From the NCBI GenBank assembly GCA_052103955.1, contig JBQELO010000014.1:40976-104975 (forward strand): a stretch of DNA of 64,000 bases, in the 5' to 3' direction. Both the position numbers and the translations under genes were made by a program. The notes beneath the pieces are model-generated. The model had not been told where the DNA came from and made no database searches. It saw nothing but the letters and a program-made list of their open reading frames with translations. Source of the stretch: Paenalcaligenes sp052103955 (lineage in GTDB: Bacteria; Pseudomonadota; Gammaproteobacteria; Burkholderiales; Burkholderiaceae_B). Below are positions 43,907 through 51,980 of this stretch, piece after piece; positions within the stretch are counted from its first letter, which is position 1, and each line of letters starts with the position of its first letter.

Positions 43907-44241
43907 GCAGCCTTAGGCTATCGCTTAGCATCGCATTCATCGCACACGCCGGGGAACTGCAGGAAAGCTTTTTGTGATTTGTACACCAAATCAAAAAAGT
44001 TTCCTCTCCGTCCCCCTGAAGATTCTGAATTGGTTAGGTTTACTGCTGCAGAAGTACGCATACCTTCAGCAGCGACCTATCTAAAACTCGTTGCAAGCGA
44101 TGAAGGGAAGGCGGATGGAAGTGTTTTTTTATTTGGTGTCTCAAATAAAAAAATACTTTCGCAGCCTTAGACTAATGCAGCCAGTGGTGGGTAAGTGGGC
44201 TTTAAGCTCATTACATTCATTTAGAGGTTAGCCTTAGGCTA
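43907..44241. repeat. Three dispersed copies of a GCAGCCTTAGGCTA repeat
   Basis: GCAGCCTTAGGCTA occurs at 43907-43920, with one change (GCAGCCTTAGACTA) at 44161-44174, and as AGCCTTAGGCTA at 44230-44241. The core AGCCTTAGGCT is an 11-base palindrome with one central base. All three are on the same strand in non-coding DNA. Confidence 0.55.
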
Positions 44242-44303
44242 TGGCAGCGAGCCTTGAGTATGCTTTGACTACATGAAGAGGCAATATACGAGATTGCAAG
44301 CAC

Positions 44304-44332
44304 AAAAAAATCCCGCCGAAGCGGGACTTTTT
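44304..44332. terminator. Bidirectional terminator downstream of yeiH
   Basis: TCCCGC/GCGGGA with loop CGAA is flanked by seven A on the left and TTTTT on the right. The minus-strand reading ends with TTTTTTT, making it a good terminator for yeiH. Confidence 0.85.
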
Positions 44333-44351
44333 ATACATTGCTGCGCTGGGG

Positions 44352-45437
44352 TTAGCCTAGCAAAGCATGCACGCCCAAGTTAATCAACAACCCACCACCC
44401 AGTAACCAGCCGAACAACATCAACGCCAACAATAACGGACGTATACCGGCACGACGCAAGACGGAAACGTGTGTGCTTAACCCTAAGGCACCCATCGCCA
44501 TCGCCAGCAGCAAGTTATCCAACACAATACCGTTTTCAACGACTGTGCTAGGTAGTACGGATGTGGAGTGAATGGCAATCACCAAGATAAAGCCTAAGGC
44601 AAACCACGGGATCACAATTTTCTTACCGGACTGTTCAGCTTGTGGATTGTGTTTACGCTCGTAGCGCAGCAGACCCCATGCCAGCAGCATCAAGAAAGGA
44701 GCCAGCATGATCACACGTACCATCTTACTGATCACGGCAGCACCTGCGGCTTCTTCACCCGCAGCACGACCAGCCACCACTACTTGGGCCACTTCATGCA
44801 CGGTAGAGCCGACAAACACACCATATTGTTGTGCGTCCATGGCTAACCAACCGTGTTGGAAAAACAGGTTGTACAACACCGGCCACAAGAACATGGCAAT
44901 AGTACCGAAGATCACAACCGTAGCAATGGCAACCGTTACGTGTTCGGCACGGCCTTTCACAATGGGTTCTGCAGCCATCACCGCAGCGGCACCACAAATG
45001 GACGCGCCCGTACCAATCAATAAGGTAGTGTGTCGGTCCATCTTGAATAAGCGCATGCCTAGGAAGCAGGCAATGGCAAAGGTGGAGCCCAACATCAGGG
45101 CATCAATCACTACCCCGGTTACGCCTACTTGAGCGATGTCCTGAAAGGTCAGGCGCAGGCCGTACAGCACAATACCGGTACGCAGCAAACGGGTTTTAGA
45201 AAAATCCACCCCTGCCGATGTATAGGGTTGAACGCTAGGGTAAAAGGTATGACCACAAATCATGCCCAGCACAATAGCAATGGTAAGTGGGCTTAAGCCA
45301 TTGGCCATAAACCAAGGTTGTTGCCCCAACCACATGGATACTAGTCCCAGTGAACCGGTGAGTAGCAAACCTGTGAGCATAGAAAACGACTTGGGCCAGG
45401 TCGTAACCTGATGAGATGAAGAAGGTGATGTGGCCAT
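44352..45437 (-). CDS. yeiH: YeiH/UPF0324 family putative sulfate exporter
   Basis: This is a conserved integral membrane protein, 361 aa, with about ten hydrophobic helices. The family features are GLSPLTIAIVLGMICGH near the N-terminus, LRTGIVLYGLRLTFQDIAQVG and ICGAAAVMAAEPIVKG. The family is annotated as a putative sulfate exporter on weak grounds. A LysR gene faces it across 106 bases, an arrangement that mirrors yeiH and the LysR gene yeiE in enterobacteria, where YeiE responds to sulfite. A role in sulfite/sulfate homeostasis is therefore plausible but inferred. Confidence 0.87.
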   Translation of the reverse strand: MATSPSSSHQVTTWPKSFSMLTGLLLTGSLGLVSMWLGQQPWFMANGLSPLTIAIVLGMICGHTFYPSVQPYTSAGVDFSKTRLLRTGIVLYGLRLTFQDIAQVGVTGVVIDALMLGSTFAIACFLGMRLFKMDRHTTLLIGTGASICGAAAVMAAEPIVKGRAEHVTVAIATVVIFGTIAMFLWPVLYNLFFQHGWLAMDAQQYGVFVGSTVHEVAQVVVAGRAAGEEAAGAAVISKMVRVIMLAPFLMLLAWGLLRYERKHNPQAEQSGKKIVIPWFALGFILVIAIHSTSVLPSTVVENGIVLDNLLLAMAMGALGLSTHVSVLRRAGIRPLLLALMLFGWLLGGGLLINLGVHALLG

Positions 45438-45543
45438 GATAGTACTCGCAATACAACAGTGATAGACATCATGACCGCCTTTGTCTTATTTGTTAAATTG
45501 GTTATATAGTTATAGTTGATCTAATCTATAGATATAGAACACC
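45438..45543. promoter_or_regulatory. Divergent intergenic region yeiH/LysR with candidate LysR site
   Basis: This A/T-rich 106-base spacer contains TATAGTTATAG and the near-palindrome ATCTATAGAT, 10-40 bases before the LysR ATG. This is where a LysR regulator normally binds to control itself and the divergent gene. The exact site is not proven. Confidence 0.4.
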
Positions 45544-46443
45544 ATGAAAATTACTTTGCGTCAGTTGCAGATCTTTGTCGCTATTGCCGAACATGGCAGT
45601 ACCACGGCTGCGGCCGAGCAAATACCCTTATCACAATCGGCAACCAGCGCGGCCTTGGCCGAGCTAGAGTTGTTACTGGGTACTAGTCTCTTTGACCGCA
45701 TAGGTAAACGCTTGTCGCTGAACGAGACGGGGCGTAGCTTGCTGGAAGCAGCACGCGGGACTATCAATAATGTGCAAGAAATAGAGCGCAACTTTGGTAT
45801 GGGTGAAGGGCAGAGTTTGCCGGCGTGGATACGCTTGGGTGCCAGTACGACGTTGGGTAATTACGTGATGCCAGAACGTATTGCTAAGCTGTTGCGTACT
45901 GAGCCGCTGACGCAAGTACAGATGCGTATAGGCAACACTCAAGAAATTATCAGTGCGGTACAACGCTTAGAGGTAGATGCAGGGGTGATTGAAGGCCCAT
46001 GTCACGCCGATGATTTGGATGTGCAACCGTGGGGAATTGATGCGCTTGTGGTGGTAGCATCGTCCGAGCATAAGCTCGCCAGAGATTCACAACGTTGCTC
46101 TATAGAGGCATTGCGTGCACAGCGCTGGTTAGTTCGAGAGGCTGGTTCAGGAACCCGAGAGTCTGTAGATAATGTGCTATTGCCGCATTTGGGTGGCTTT
46201 TCTAGCAGTATGCAGCTGGGCAGTACAGAAGCCATTAAGCAGGCGGTAGGGGCGGGATTAGGGATTGCGTGTTTATCCAGCTGTTCCGTGCAAGATCTTC
46301 TAGCACTGGGGCGGCTGACTGTATTGACTACAGAGTTACCGCCCCTAGAACGCATGCTGTACCGCATTGCTCATCGTAGTAAGTGTTTTTCACCCAGCTT
46401 AACGCGTTTGCTGGAGCCACTGATGAGCGAGTCTACGCGTTAG
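45544..46443 (+). CDS. LysR-type regulator divergent from yeiH (YeiE/CysB-like)
   Basis: This is a 299-aa LysR-type transcription factor. The N-terminal winged helix-turn-helix covers about residues 1-60 (LRQLQIFVAIAEHGSTTAAAEQI, recognition helix SQSATSAALAELE), and a substrate-binding domain covers about 90-295. The effector domain segments LGASTTLGNYVMPERI and GSGTRESVDNVL resemble CysB/YeiE-type regulators. By gene position it should control yeiH. Its stop overlaps the yggX stop from the other strand by 4 bases. Confidence 0.9.
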   Translation: MKITLRQLQIFVAIAEHGSTTAAAEQIPLSQSATSAALAELELLLGTSLFDRIGKRLSLNETGRSLLEAARGTINNVQEIERNFGMGEGQSLPAWIRLGASTTLGNYVMPERIAKLLRTEPLTQVQMRIGNTQEIISAVQRLEVDAGVIEGPCHADDLDVQPWGIDALVVVASSEHKLARDSQRCSIEALRAQRWLVREAGSGTRESVDNVLLPHLGGFSSSMQLGSTEAIKQAVGAGLGIACLSSCSVQDLLALGRLTVLTTELPPLERMLYRIAHRSKCFSPSLTRLLEPLMSESTR

Positions 46444-46712
46444 TCGTTGTGCGGTACGAAGCCTTGGGCTTCAACGTCTTTATCGTCGAACAAGTAGTTT
46501 TGCATTTGTTCAGCCAAATATTGGCGGGCACGAGCATCAGCTAAATTCAGACGGTTTTCATTCACTAAGCGCGTTTGAATACCCATCCAGTTATTCCAGG
46601 CCTCTTTGGAGATGGAGCGCCAGATTTTGGTGCCTACCTCACCGGGGTAAGGAGGGAAATCAAGCCCTTCGGCTTGGCGTTTGAGTTTGATACAGTCAAC
46701 CATACGGGTCAT
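46440..46712 (-). CDS. yggX: Oxidative damage protection protein / Fe(2+)-trafficking protein YggX
   Basis: YggX helps protect Fe-S clusters from superoxide and is suggested to carry ferrous iron. The 90-aa protein has the family signature MTRMVDCIKLKRQAEGLDFPPYPG, with the conserved Cys 7, and RSISKEAWNNWMGIQTRLVNE. It starts 13 bases after argA ends and is cotranscribed with it on the minus strand. Its stop codon lies inside the last codon and stop of the convergent LysR gene. Confidence 0.95.
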   Translation of the reverse strand: MTRMVDCIKLKRQAEGLDFPPYPGEVGTKIWRSISKEAWNNWMGIQTRLVNENRLNLADARARQYLAEQMQNYLFDDKDVEAQGFVPHND

Positions 46713-46725
46713 GAAGAATTCCTCG

Positions 46726-48084
46726 TCAAAGTTTTTTGATGAATACTAGGCTATTGCGCGAGCGGTTGTACAAAGCCCGTTTTTCTTTGGGAAGATCGGA
46801 TACGCCACCTTGCACAAAACCTCGCTTAATAAACCAATGCGAAGTACGAGTGGTGAGTACGAATAGACGTTTTGCACCCATAGCACGGGCGCGACTTTCT
46901 GCGTGGCGCAGCAAGAGTTCACCCTCGCCACTGCCTTGCCATTCCGAATGGACGATCAAACAGGCCATTTCAACCATGCCATCGTCTAAATACGGGGTGA
47001 CTGATACGCAACCGTAAATAATGCCATCGTGCTCAAGCACGGTGAAGCGTTCTACTTCGCGTTCTACCACAGCACGGCCACGGGGCACTAAGGTGCCATC
47101 AGCTTCTAGTGGTTCAATTAATTGCAGGATGGATGCAACATCGTCCAGCGTGGCAGGGCGCAGGTCATCCAGCGTGTCTTCTACCACCATAGTGCCCACG
47201 CCATCGTGGGTAAATATTTCTAGCAAGATACTGCCATCCAGCGGATACGGCACGATGTGAGCACGGGCAATGCCGCGTTTAACGGCTTGCGAGGCGCTGC
47301 GTAGAAATACGCTGGAGTCTTCGCTTAATGCATTGGCGCTCAACAACTGATCGGCATCCGCACGAGCCAACTCGCCATCAATGGTTTGGTTGGCATCGAC
47401 ATTGGCCAGCGGGGCAGGAGTTAGGTAGATCAGTTTTTCTGCACGTAAGGCTACGGCAGCATTTAATGCCAGCTCTTCCATGCTGAGGTCAAATGCATCA
47501 CCAGTAGGTGAGAAGCCCAGGGGGGACAGGAGTACAATGGCGCCTTGGTCCAGAATCTTACGCATGGATTCGGTATCCATTTTGCGTACGGCACCGGCGT
47601 GTTGGTAATCAATACCGTCAATCACACCAACCGGTCTAGCCGTCACAAAGTTACCGGAAATCACGCGTATTTGCGCATGGGACATAGGGGTATTAGGTAG
47701 CCCTTGGCTAAATGCCGCTTCAATGTCCAAGCGTATTTCACCTGCAGCTTCTTTAGCGCATTCCAAGGCAGCGGGGCTGGTGGGCGACGTACTGCGTCCA
47801 AAGGTGTTTTTCTCACCTTTGAGCAAGAGCTGTTCATTCACTTGTGGTCGTGATCCATGCACCAGCACCAAGCGTATGCCCAGCGCAGACAACAAGGATA
47901 AATCGGGTATTAGCGTGGATAGAAAATCATCGGCGATTAGCTCTCCGCCAAAGCCGACTACAAAGGTCTTGCCACGAAAGCGGTGCACATACGGAGCGAC
48001 TTCCCTGAACCAGCGTACAAACTGCGCGGGAGCGAATTCTGGTGCATCATGGGCGGAAAGGGTATCGCTGTCATTGTTGCTCAT
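46726..48084 (-). CDS. argA: Amino-acid N-acetyltransferase (N-acetylglutamate synthase)
   Basis: ArgA makes N-acetylglutamate from glutamate and acetyl-CoA, the first arginine step. The 452-aa protein has an N-terminal amino-acid-kinase-like domain (about 30-280, with FVVGFGGELIADDF and VLVHGSRPQVNEQL) and a C-terminal GNAT domain (about 300-445, with LIVHSEWQGSGEGELLL). The kinase-like domain is where arginine feedback normally acts. AGG before the ATG supports the start. It is divergent from hrpA across 75 bases. Confidence 0.96.
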   Translation of the reverse strand: MSNNDSDTLSAHDAPEFAPAQFVRWFREVAPYVHRFRGKTFVVGFGGELIADDFLSTLIPDLSLLSALGIRLVLVHGSRPQVNEQLLLKGEKNTFGRSTSPTSPAALECAKEAAGEIRLDIEAAFSQGLPNTPMSHAQIRVISGNFVTARPVGVIDGIDYQHAGAVRKMDTESMRKILDQGAIVLLSPLGFSPTGDAFDLSMEELALNAAVALRAEKLIYLTPAPLANVDANQTIDGELARADADQLLSANALSEDSSVFLRSASQAVKRGIARAHIVPYPLDGSILLEIFTHDGVGTMVVEDTLDDLRPATLDDVASILQLIEPLEADGTLVPRGRAVVEREVERFTVLEHDGIIYGCVSVTPYLDDGMVEMACLIVHSEWQGSGEGELLLRHAESRARAMGAKRLFVLTTRTSHWFIKRGFVQGGVSDLPKEKRALYNRSRNSLVFIKKL

Positions 48085-48126
48085 AAGCCTGCCTGAAAGG
48101 GTCAGTGATCAAAACCAAAACAAAAT

Positions 48127-48132
48127 TATAAT
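48127..48132 (+). promoter_or_regulatory. Candidate -10 box for hrpA
   Basis: TATAAT lies 28 bases upstream of the hrpA ATG in the argA/hrpA spacer. No convincing -35 hexamer is seen, so this is a tentative mark. Confidence 0.35.
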
Positions 48133-48159
48133 GAGGGACTATTTAGAGAAGCGAGTTTC

Positions 48160-51100
48160 ATGCAAGAGCCTGTAGACGTTGCGGGAAAGCCAACATTTCC
48201 CCTAGTAATTGAGTACCCAGAAGAGTTGCCGGTTAGTGCCCGCCGCGAGGAAATCGCGCGTGCCATACAAAAGCATCAAGTGGTTATTGTAAGCGGTGAA
48301 ACCGGTTCAGGGAAAACCACGCAGCTACCAAAAATCTGTCTAGAGCTGGGACGCGGCCACAAAAAAATGATAGGCCATACCCAGCCGCGCCGTTTAGCGG
48401 CGACTTCAGTGGCCCAGCGCATTGCAGAGGAGCTGAATACCGAGATAGGCGAATGGGTAGGTTACCAAATACGTTTTGCCGATCGTAGTGGCCCGAACTC
48501 AGCAATTAAGCTGATGACGGATGGTATTTTGCTGGCGGAAAGCCAGCGAGATCCTTTGCTGCGCCGCTACGATACCCTGATTATCGATGAGGCGCACGAG
48601 CGCAGTTTGAATATCGATTTTTTACTGGGGTTTTTGAAGCAGTTGTTGCAACGACGCAAAGATCTAAAACTGATCATTACGTCAGCGACTATTGATGCAG
48701 CAAAATTTTCTGAGCATTTCGCCATAGATGGCGAGCCAGCTCCGGTTATTGAAGTGTCTGGGCGACTGTATCCTGTAGAGGTGTTGTATCGCCCCGTATT
48801 ACAAGACAAGAAAACCGAAGAGGGCGCTAAAGAAAAGGATAAAGACGACGAGCGTGACTTAAATGACGCGATCGTCGATGCGGTCAATGAGTGTAGCCGT
48901 TATGGTGAAGGCGACATTTTGGTGTTTTTGCCCGGTGAGCGAGAAATTCGTGATGCGGCAGAAAGTTTGCGCAAGGCACAATTGCGCAGCACGGAAATTT
49001 TGCCGCTGTATGCACGTTTAAGTAACGCTGAGCAAACCCGTATTTTTCATCCACAAGGTAATGCCCGACGTGTGGTCTTGGCTACCAACGTGGCGGAAAC
49101 CTCATTAACAGTGCCAGGCATACGCTATGTGATTGATAGCGGCTTGGCGCGTATTAAGCGTTATTCGTGGCGTAACAAAGTAGAACAACTACGTATAGAG
49201 CCTATTAGCCAAGCGTCTGCTAACCAGCGGGCCGGTCGTTGCGGCCGTATAGGGCCCGGTGTATGTATTAGGCTTTATGCCGAACAAGACTACGTACAAC
49301 GTCCAGCTTTTGGCGATCCAGAAATTCTGCGATCATCCTTGGCCGGGGTGATCTTGCGCATGAAAGTGCTCAAGCTAGAGGATGTAGAGCACTTTCCCTT
49401 TGTGGATAAACCCACAGGTAGGGCGATTGCAGATGGTTATCAGTTGTTGCACGAGTTGGGGGCGTTGGATGACGAACGCCATCTGACTAAGGTGGGGCAA
49501 TCGCTAGCGCATTTGCCGGTAGACCCGCGTGTGGCACGCATGATTCTGGCGGCCCAAGATCAGCAGTGTTTACACGAAATGCTGATTATCGCCTCTGGGC
49601 TATCCGTACAAGACCCGCGTGAACGCCCCATGCATGATAGGGAGGGGGCGGAACGCGCGCATCAACGTTTTGTGGATAGCCAGTCCGAGTTCATGTCTTT
49701 CCTGAAAATGTGGGAATGGTATGGCGAGCAGGTAAAAAGTCGCCTGTCGCAGCGCAAACTGAGTAAAGCGCTTAAAGACCAGTTCTTGTCGCCCATGCGT
49801 TTTAGAGAATGGCGAGAAGTACACAAGCAGTTGCTGAACTTGGTACGCGAAGCCGAGTGGCGTTTAAATACCGAACCAGCTACCTACGAGCAAATACATT
49901 GTGCGCTGTTAACGGGTTTGGTGGCCAACGTAGGCTATAAGGCCGAAGAGGGCTCAATCTATCAAGGCACGCGCGACATACGCTTTGTACTGCATCCAGG
50001 TTCTACCTTAGGTAAAAAGGCAGGACGGTGGGTGTTAGCAGGCGAGCTGGTTGAAACTACGCGCTTGTTTGCGCGTTGCTTGGCGCGCATAGAGCCACAG
50101 TGGATTGAAAAAGTTGCCGATCACTTGCTGAAAAAGCTGTGGTCTGACCCGCGTTGGGACAAACGTAGCGGCCGAGTGGTGGCCAATGAGCGGGCTACTT
50201 TGTATGGTTTACAAATCTACAATGGCCGCCGTGTGCACTATGGCCGTATTAACCCAGAGGAATCCCGCGAGATTTTTATCCGCGATGCCTTAGTGGCTGG
50301 TGAAATCCAATCCACACTGCCATTTTTGCGCCATAACAAGCAGCAAGTGCAGGCGATTGAAAAGCTGGAGCACCAAGCTAGGCGTCCCGATATTTTGGTG
50401 GATGACAGCTTAATTCAGGCTTTTTACGAACGCCATATTCCTGCTCACATACATCAGACGGCCACGCTAGAGAAATGGTACAAGGGGCTGGATAAACAGC
50501 AAGCGGCGGCCTTGTTGCTGAATCGCGATGAGCTCATGCGCCATGATGCGGCGGGTATCACTACCGATGTGTTCCCGCGTAGTGTTACGTGGGAAGGCGT
50601 GAGTATGGCGCTGGATTACCATTTTGAGCCTGGTTCGTTGCGTGATGGTGTCACCATGACGGTACCTGTGTTTCAGTTGAACCGATTGCACAACCAGCGT
50701 TGTGAATGGCTGGTGCCAGGTATGCTGAAAGAAAAAGTGCAGTGGTTGTTGCGCTCGTTGCCACAACGTATGCGCCGACATTGTGTGCCTATTCCTGAAT
50801 ATGCAGAAGGCTTTCATGCACGTTGGTTTGAACAGGCGCAAGATCCTAAGCTGTCGCTCATACAAGCGTTGATAGATGATGTGTGGCAAGAACGTAGGCA
50901 GCGGTTACAAGCGACGGACTTTAAACCGGAAACATTGCCTGCTCACTTGTTCATGAACTTTAAAGTGGTGGACGAGCATGGGCGTATGCTCGCCGGTGGT
51001 CGCAATTTAGATAAGCTCAAAGCAGAGCACGGTAAAAAAGCACAAGAATCTTTCCAACGTTTAGCAGCCGAAGATACTGAAGTCGCCAAAGCGTTAGACC

Positions 51101-51948
51101 ACGAGAAAATTACGGAGTGGTCATTTGGTGAGTTACCAGAGCTGCTGGAAATACGTAGAAATCAGCGTAGTGTGGTGGGTTACCCTGCACTGATTGATCA
51201 AGGTGAGTATTGCGAGCTGGATGTATTTGACGAGCCAGAACAAGCCCTGCGCCAACATCGTGCTGGTTTGCGTAGATTATTTAGAATCGCGTTACGTGAG
51301 CCTTTGAAGTTTCAGGAAAAAAACATTCCTGACCTTACAAAAATGAGCATGTTGTTTATGCCATTAGGTACACAAAATGTGCTGCGCGACCAAATTCTGG
51401 ATGCAGCGATTGATAGCGTATGTTTAATGGATCCGTTGCCTGTCAATGCTGAGCAGTTCACCGCACGTGTTGAGCAGGCGCGGCCACGCTTAGGTTTGAT
51501 TGTGCGCGAGATCGCTAGGCAAACATTGGTGGTGTTAACTGAGTGGACGGCGCTACAGCGTAAGGTTGTGGGTATTAAGAGCCATACCCAAACCTACGAA
51601 GACATGCACGCACACCAATCTCGTTTGATGCACAAGGCCTTTATCAGCGACAATAGTCCTCAGCGATTAGCGCATTTCACGCGCTACTTGAAAGCGGCAC
51701 AGGTGCGTATAGATAAGTTACGTACTGATCCTGCGCGAGATGCGCGTTGGATGGCAGAATTACTACCGTTGCAAACAAAGTTTTTGCGTGCGGTAGCGGC
51801 GGCTAAAGGGGCAGAAGACCAGCAATTGGAAGAGTTCCGTTGGATGCTGGAAGAGTTGCGGGTATCGCTGTTTGCTCAGGAATTACGCACTCCTATGCCT
51901 ATTTCCGCCAAGCGTTTGGAAAAAGCATGGGCAGCCATGCAGCGCTAA
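48160..51948 (+). CDS. hrpA: ATP-dependent RNA helicase HrpA (DEAH box)
   Basis: HrpA is a large DEAH-box RNA helicase; in E. coli it rescues stalled ribosomes. The 1262-aa protein is of family length. The helicase core has GETGSGKTT (46-54), TQPRRLAA, DEAH at 143-146 followed by ERSLN, SAT in ITSATID, and the domain-2 motif QRAGRCGR. The long C-terminal region after the winged helix and OB-type domains (DUF3418) is complete. An acidic Lys/Asp/Glu-rich insertion (EEGAKEKDKDDERD) sits near residue 225. dnaE follows after 32 bases. Confidence 0.96.
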   Translation: MQEPVDVAGKPTFPLVIEYPEELPVSARREEIARAIQKHQVVIVSGETGSGKTTQLPKICLELGRGHKKMIGHTQPRRLAATSVAQRIAEELNTEIGEWVGYQIRFADRSGPNSAIKLMTDGILLAESQRDPLLRRYDTLIIDEAHERSLNIDFLLGFLKQLLQRRKDLKLIITSATIDAAKFSEHFAIDGEPAPVIEVSGRLYPVEVLYRPVLQDKKTEEGAKEKDKDDERDLNDAIVDAVNECSRYGEGDILVFLPGEREIRDAAESLRKAQLRSTEILPLYARLSNAEQTRIFHPQGNARRVVLATNVAETSLTVPGIRYVIDSGLARIKRYSWRNKVEQLRIEPISQASANQRAGRCGRIGPGVCIRLYAEQDYVQRPAFGDPEILRSSLAGVILRMKVLKLEDVEHFPFVDKPTGRAIADGYQLLHELGALDDERHLTKVGQSLAHLPVDPRVARMILAAQDQQCLHEMLIIASGLSVQDPRERPMHDREGAERAHQRFVDSQSEFMSFLKMWEWYGEQVKSRLSQRKLSKALKDQFLSPMRFREWREVHKQLLNLVREAEWRLNTEPATYEQIHCALLTGLVANVGYKAEEGSIYQGTRDIRFVLHPGSTLGKKAGRWVLAGELVETTRLFARCLARIEPQWIEKVADHLLKKLWSDPRWDKRSGRVVANERATLYGLQIYNGRRVHYGRINPEESREIFIRDALVAGEIQSTLPFLRHNKQQVQAIEKLEHQARRPDILVDDSLIQAFYERHIPAHIHQTATLEKWYKGLDKQQAAALLLNRDELMRHDAAGITTDVFPRSVTWEGVSMALDYHFEPGSLRDGVTMTVPVFQLNRLHNQRCEWLVPGMLKEKVQWLLRSLPQRMRRHCVPIPEYAEGFHARWFEQAQDPKLSLIQALIDDVWQERRQRLQATDFKPETLPAHLFMNFKVVDEHGRMLAGGRNLDKLKAEHGKKAQESFQRLAAEDTEVAKALDHEKITEWSFGELPELLEIRRNQRSVVGYPALIDQGEYCELDVFDEPEQALRQHRAGLRRLFRIALREPLKFQEKNIPDLTKMSMLFMPLGTQNVLRDQILDAAIDSVCLMDPLPVNAEQFTARVEQARPRLGLIVREIARQTLVVLTEWTALQRKVVGIKSHTQTYEDMHAHQSRLMHKAFISDNSPQRLAHFTRYLKAAQVRIDKLRTDPARDARWMAELLPLQTKFLRAVAAAKGAEDQQLEEFRWMLEELRVSLFAQELRTPMPISAKRLEKAWAAMQR

Positions 51949-51980
51949 ATACGAATTGAATACAGGTTGGCACTATAACG

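Larger units (their letters stand above)
43813..44351. other. Non-coding stretch between phoU and yeiH
   Basis: These 539 bases hold no convincing gene. The features are a degenerate hairpin near 43841-43860 (CCCG/CGGG), the terminator at 43871, three copies of AGCCTTAGGCT-like sequence, and the terminator at 44304. A 94-codon frame (43886-44170) starts within the first terminator and reads like random sequence. Decay of a lost gene is possible. Confidence 0.6.

Noticed and set aside
43886..44170. 94-codon frame in the gap after phoU
   Set aside because: It begins inside the terminator hairpin, has no ribosome-binding site and shows no protein-like pattern.
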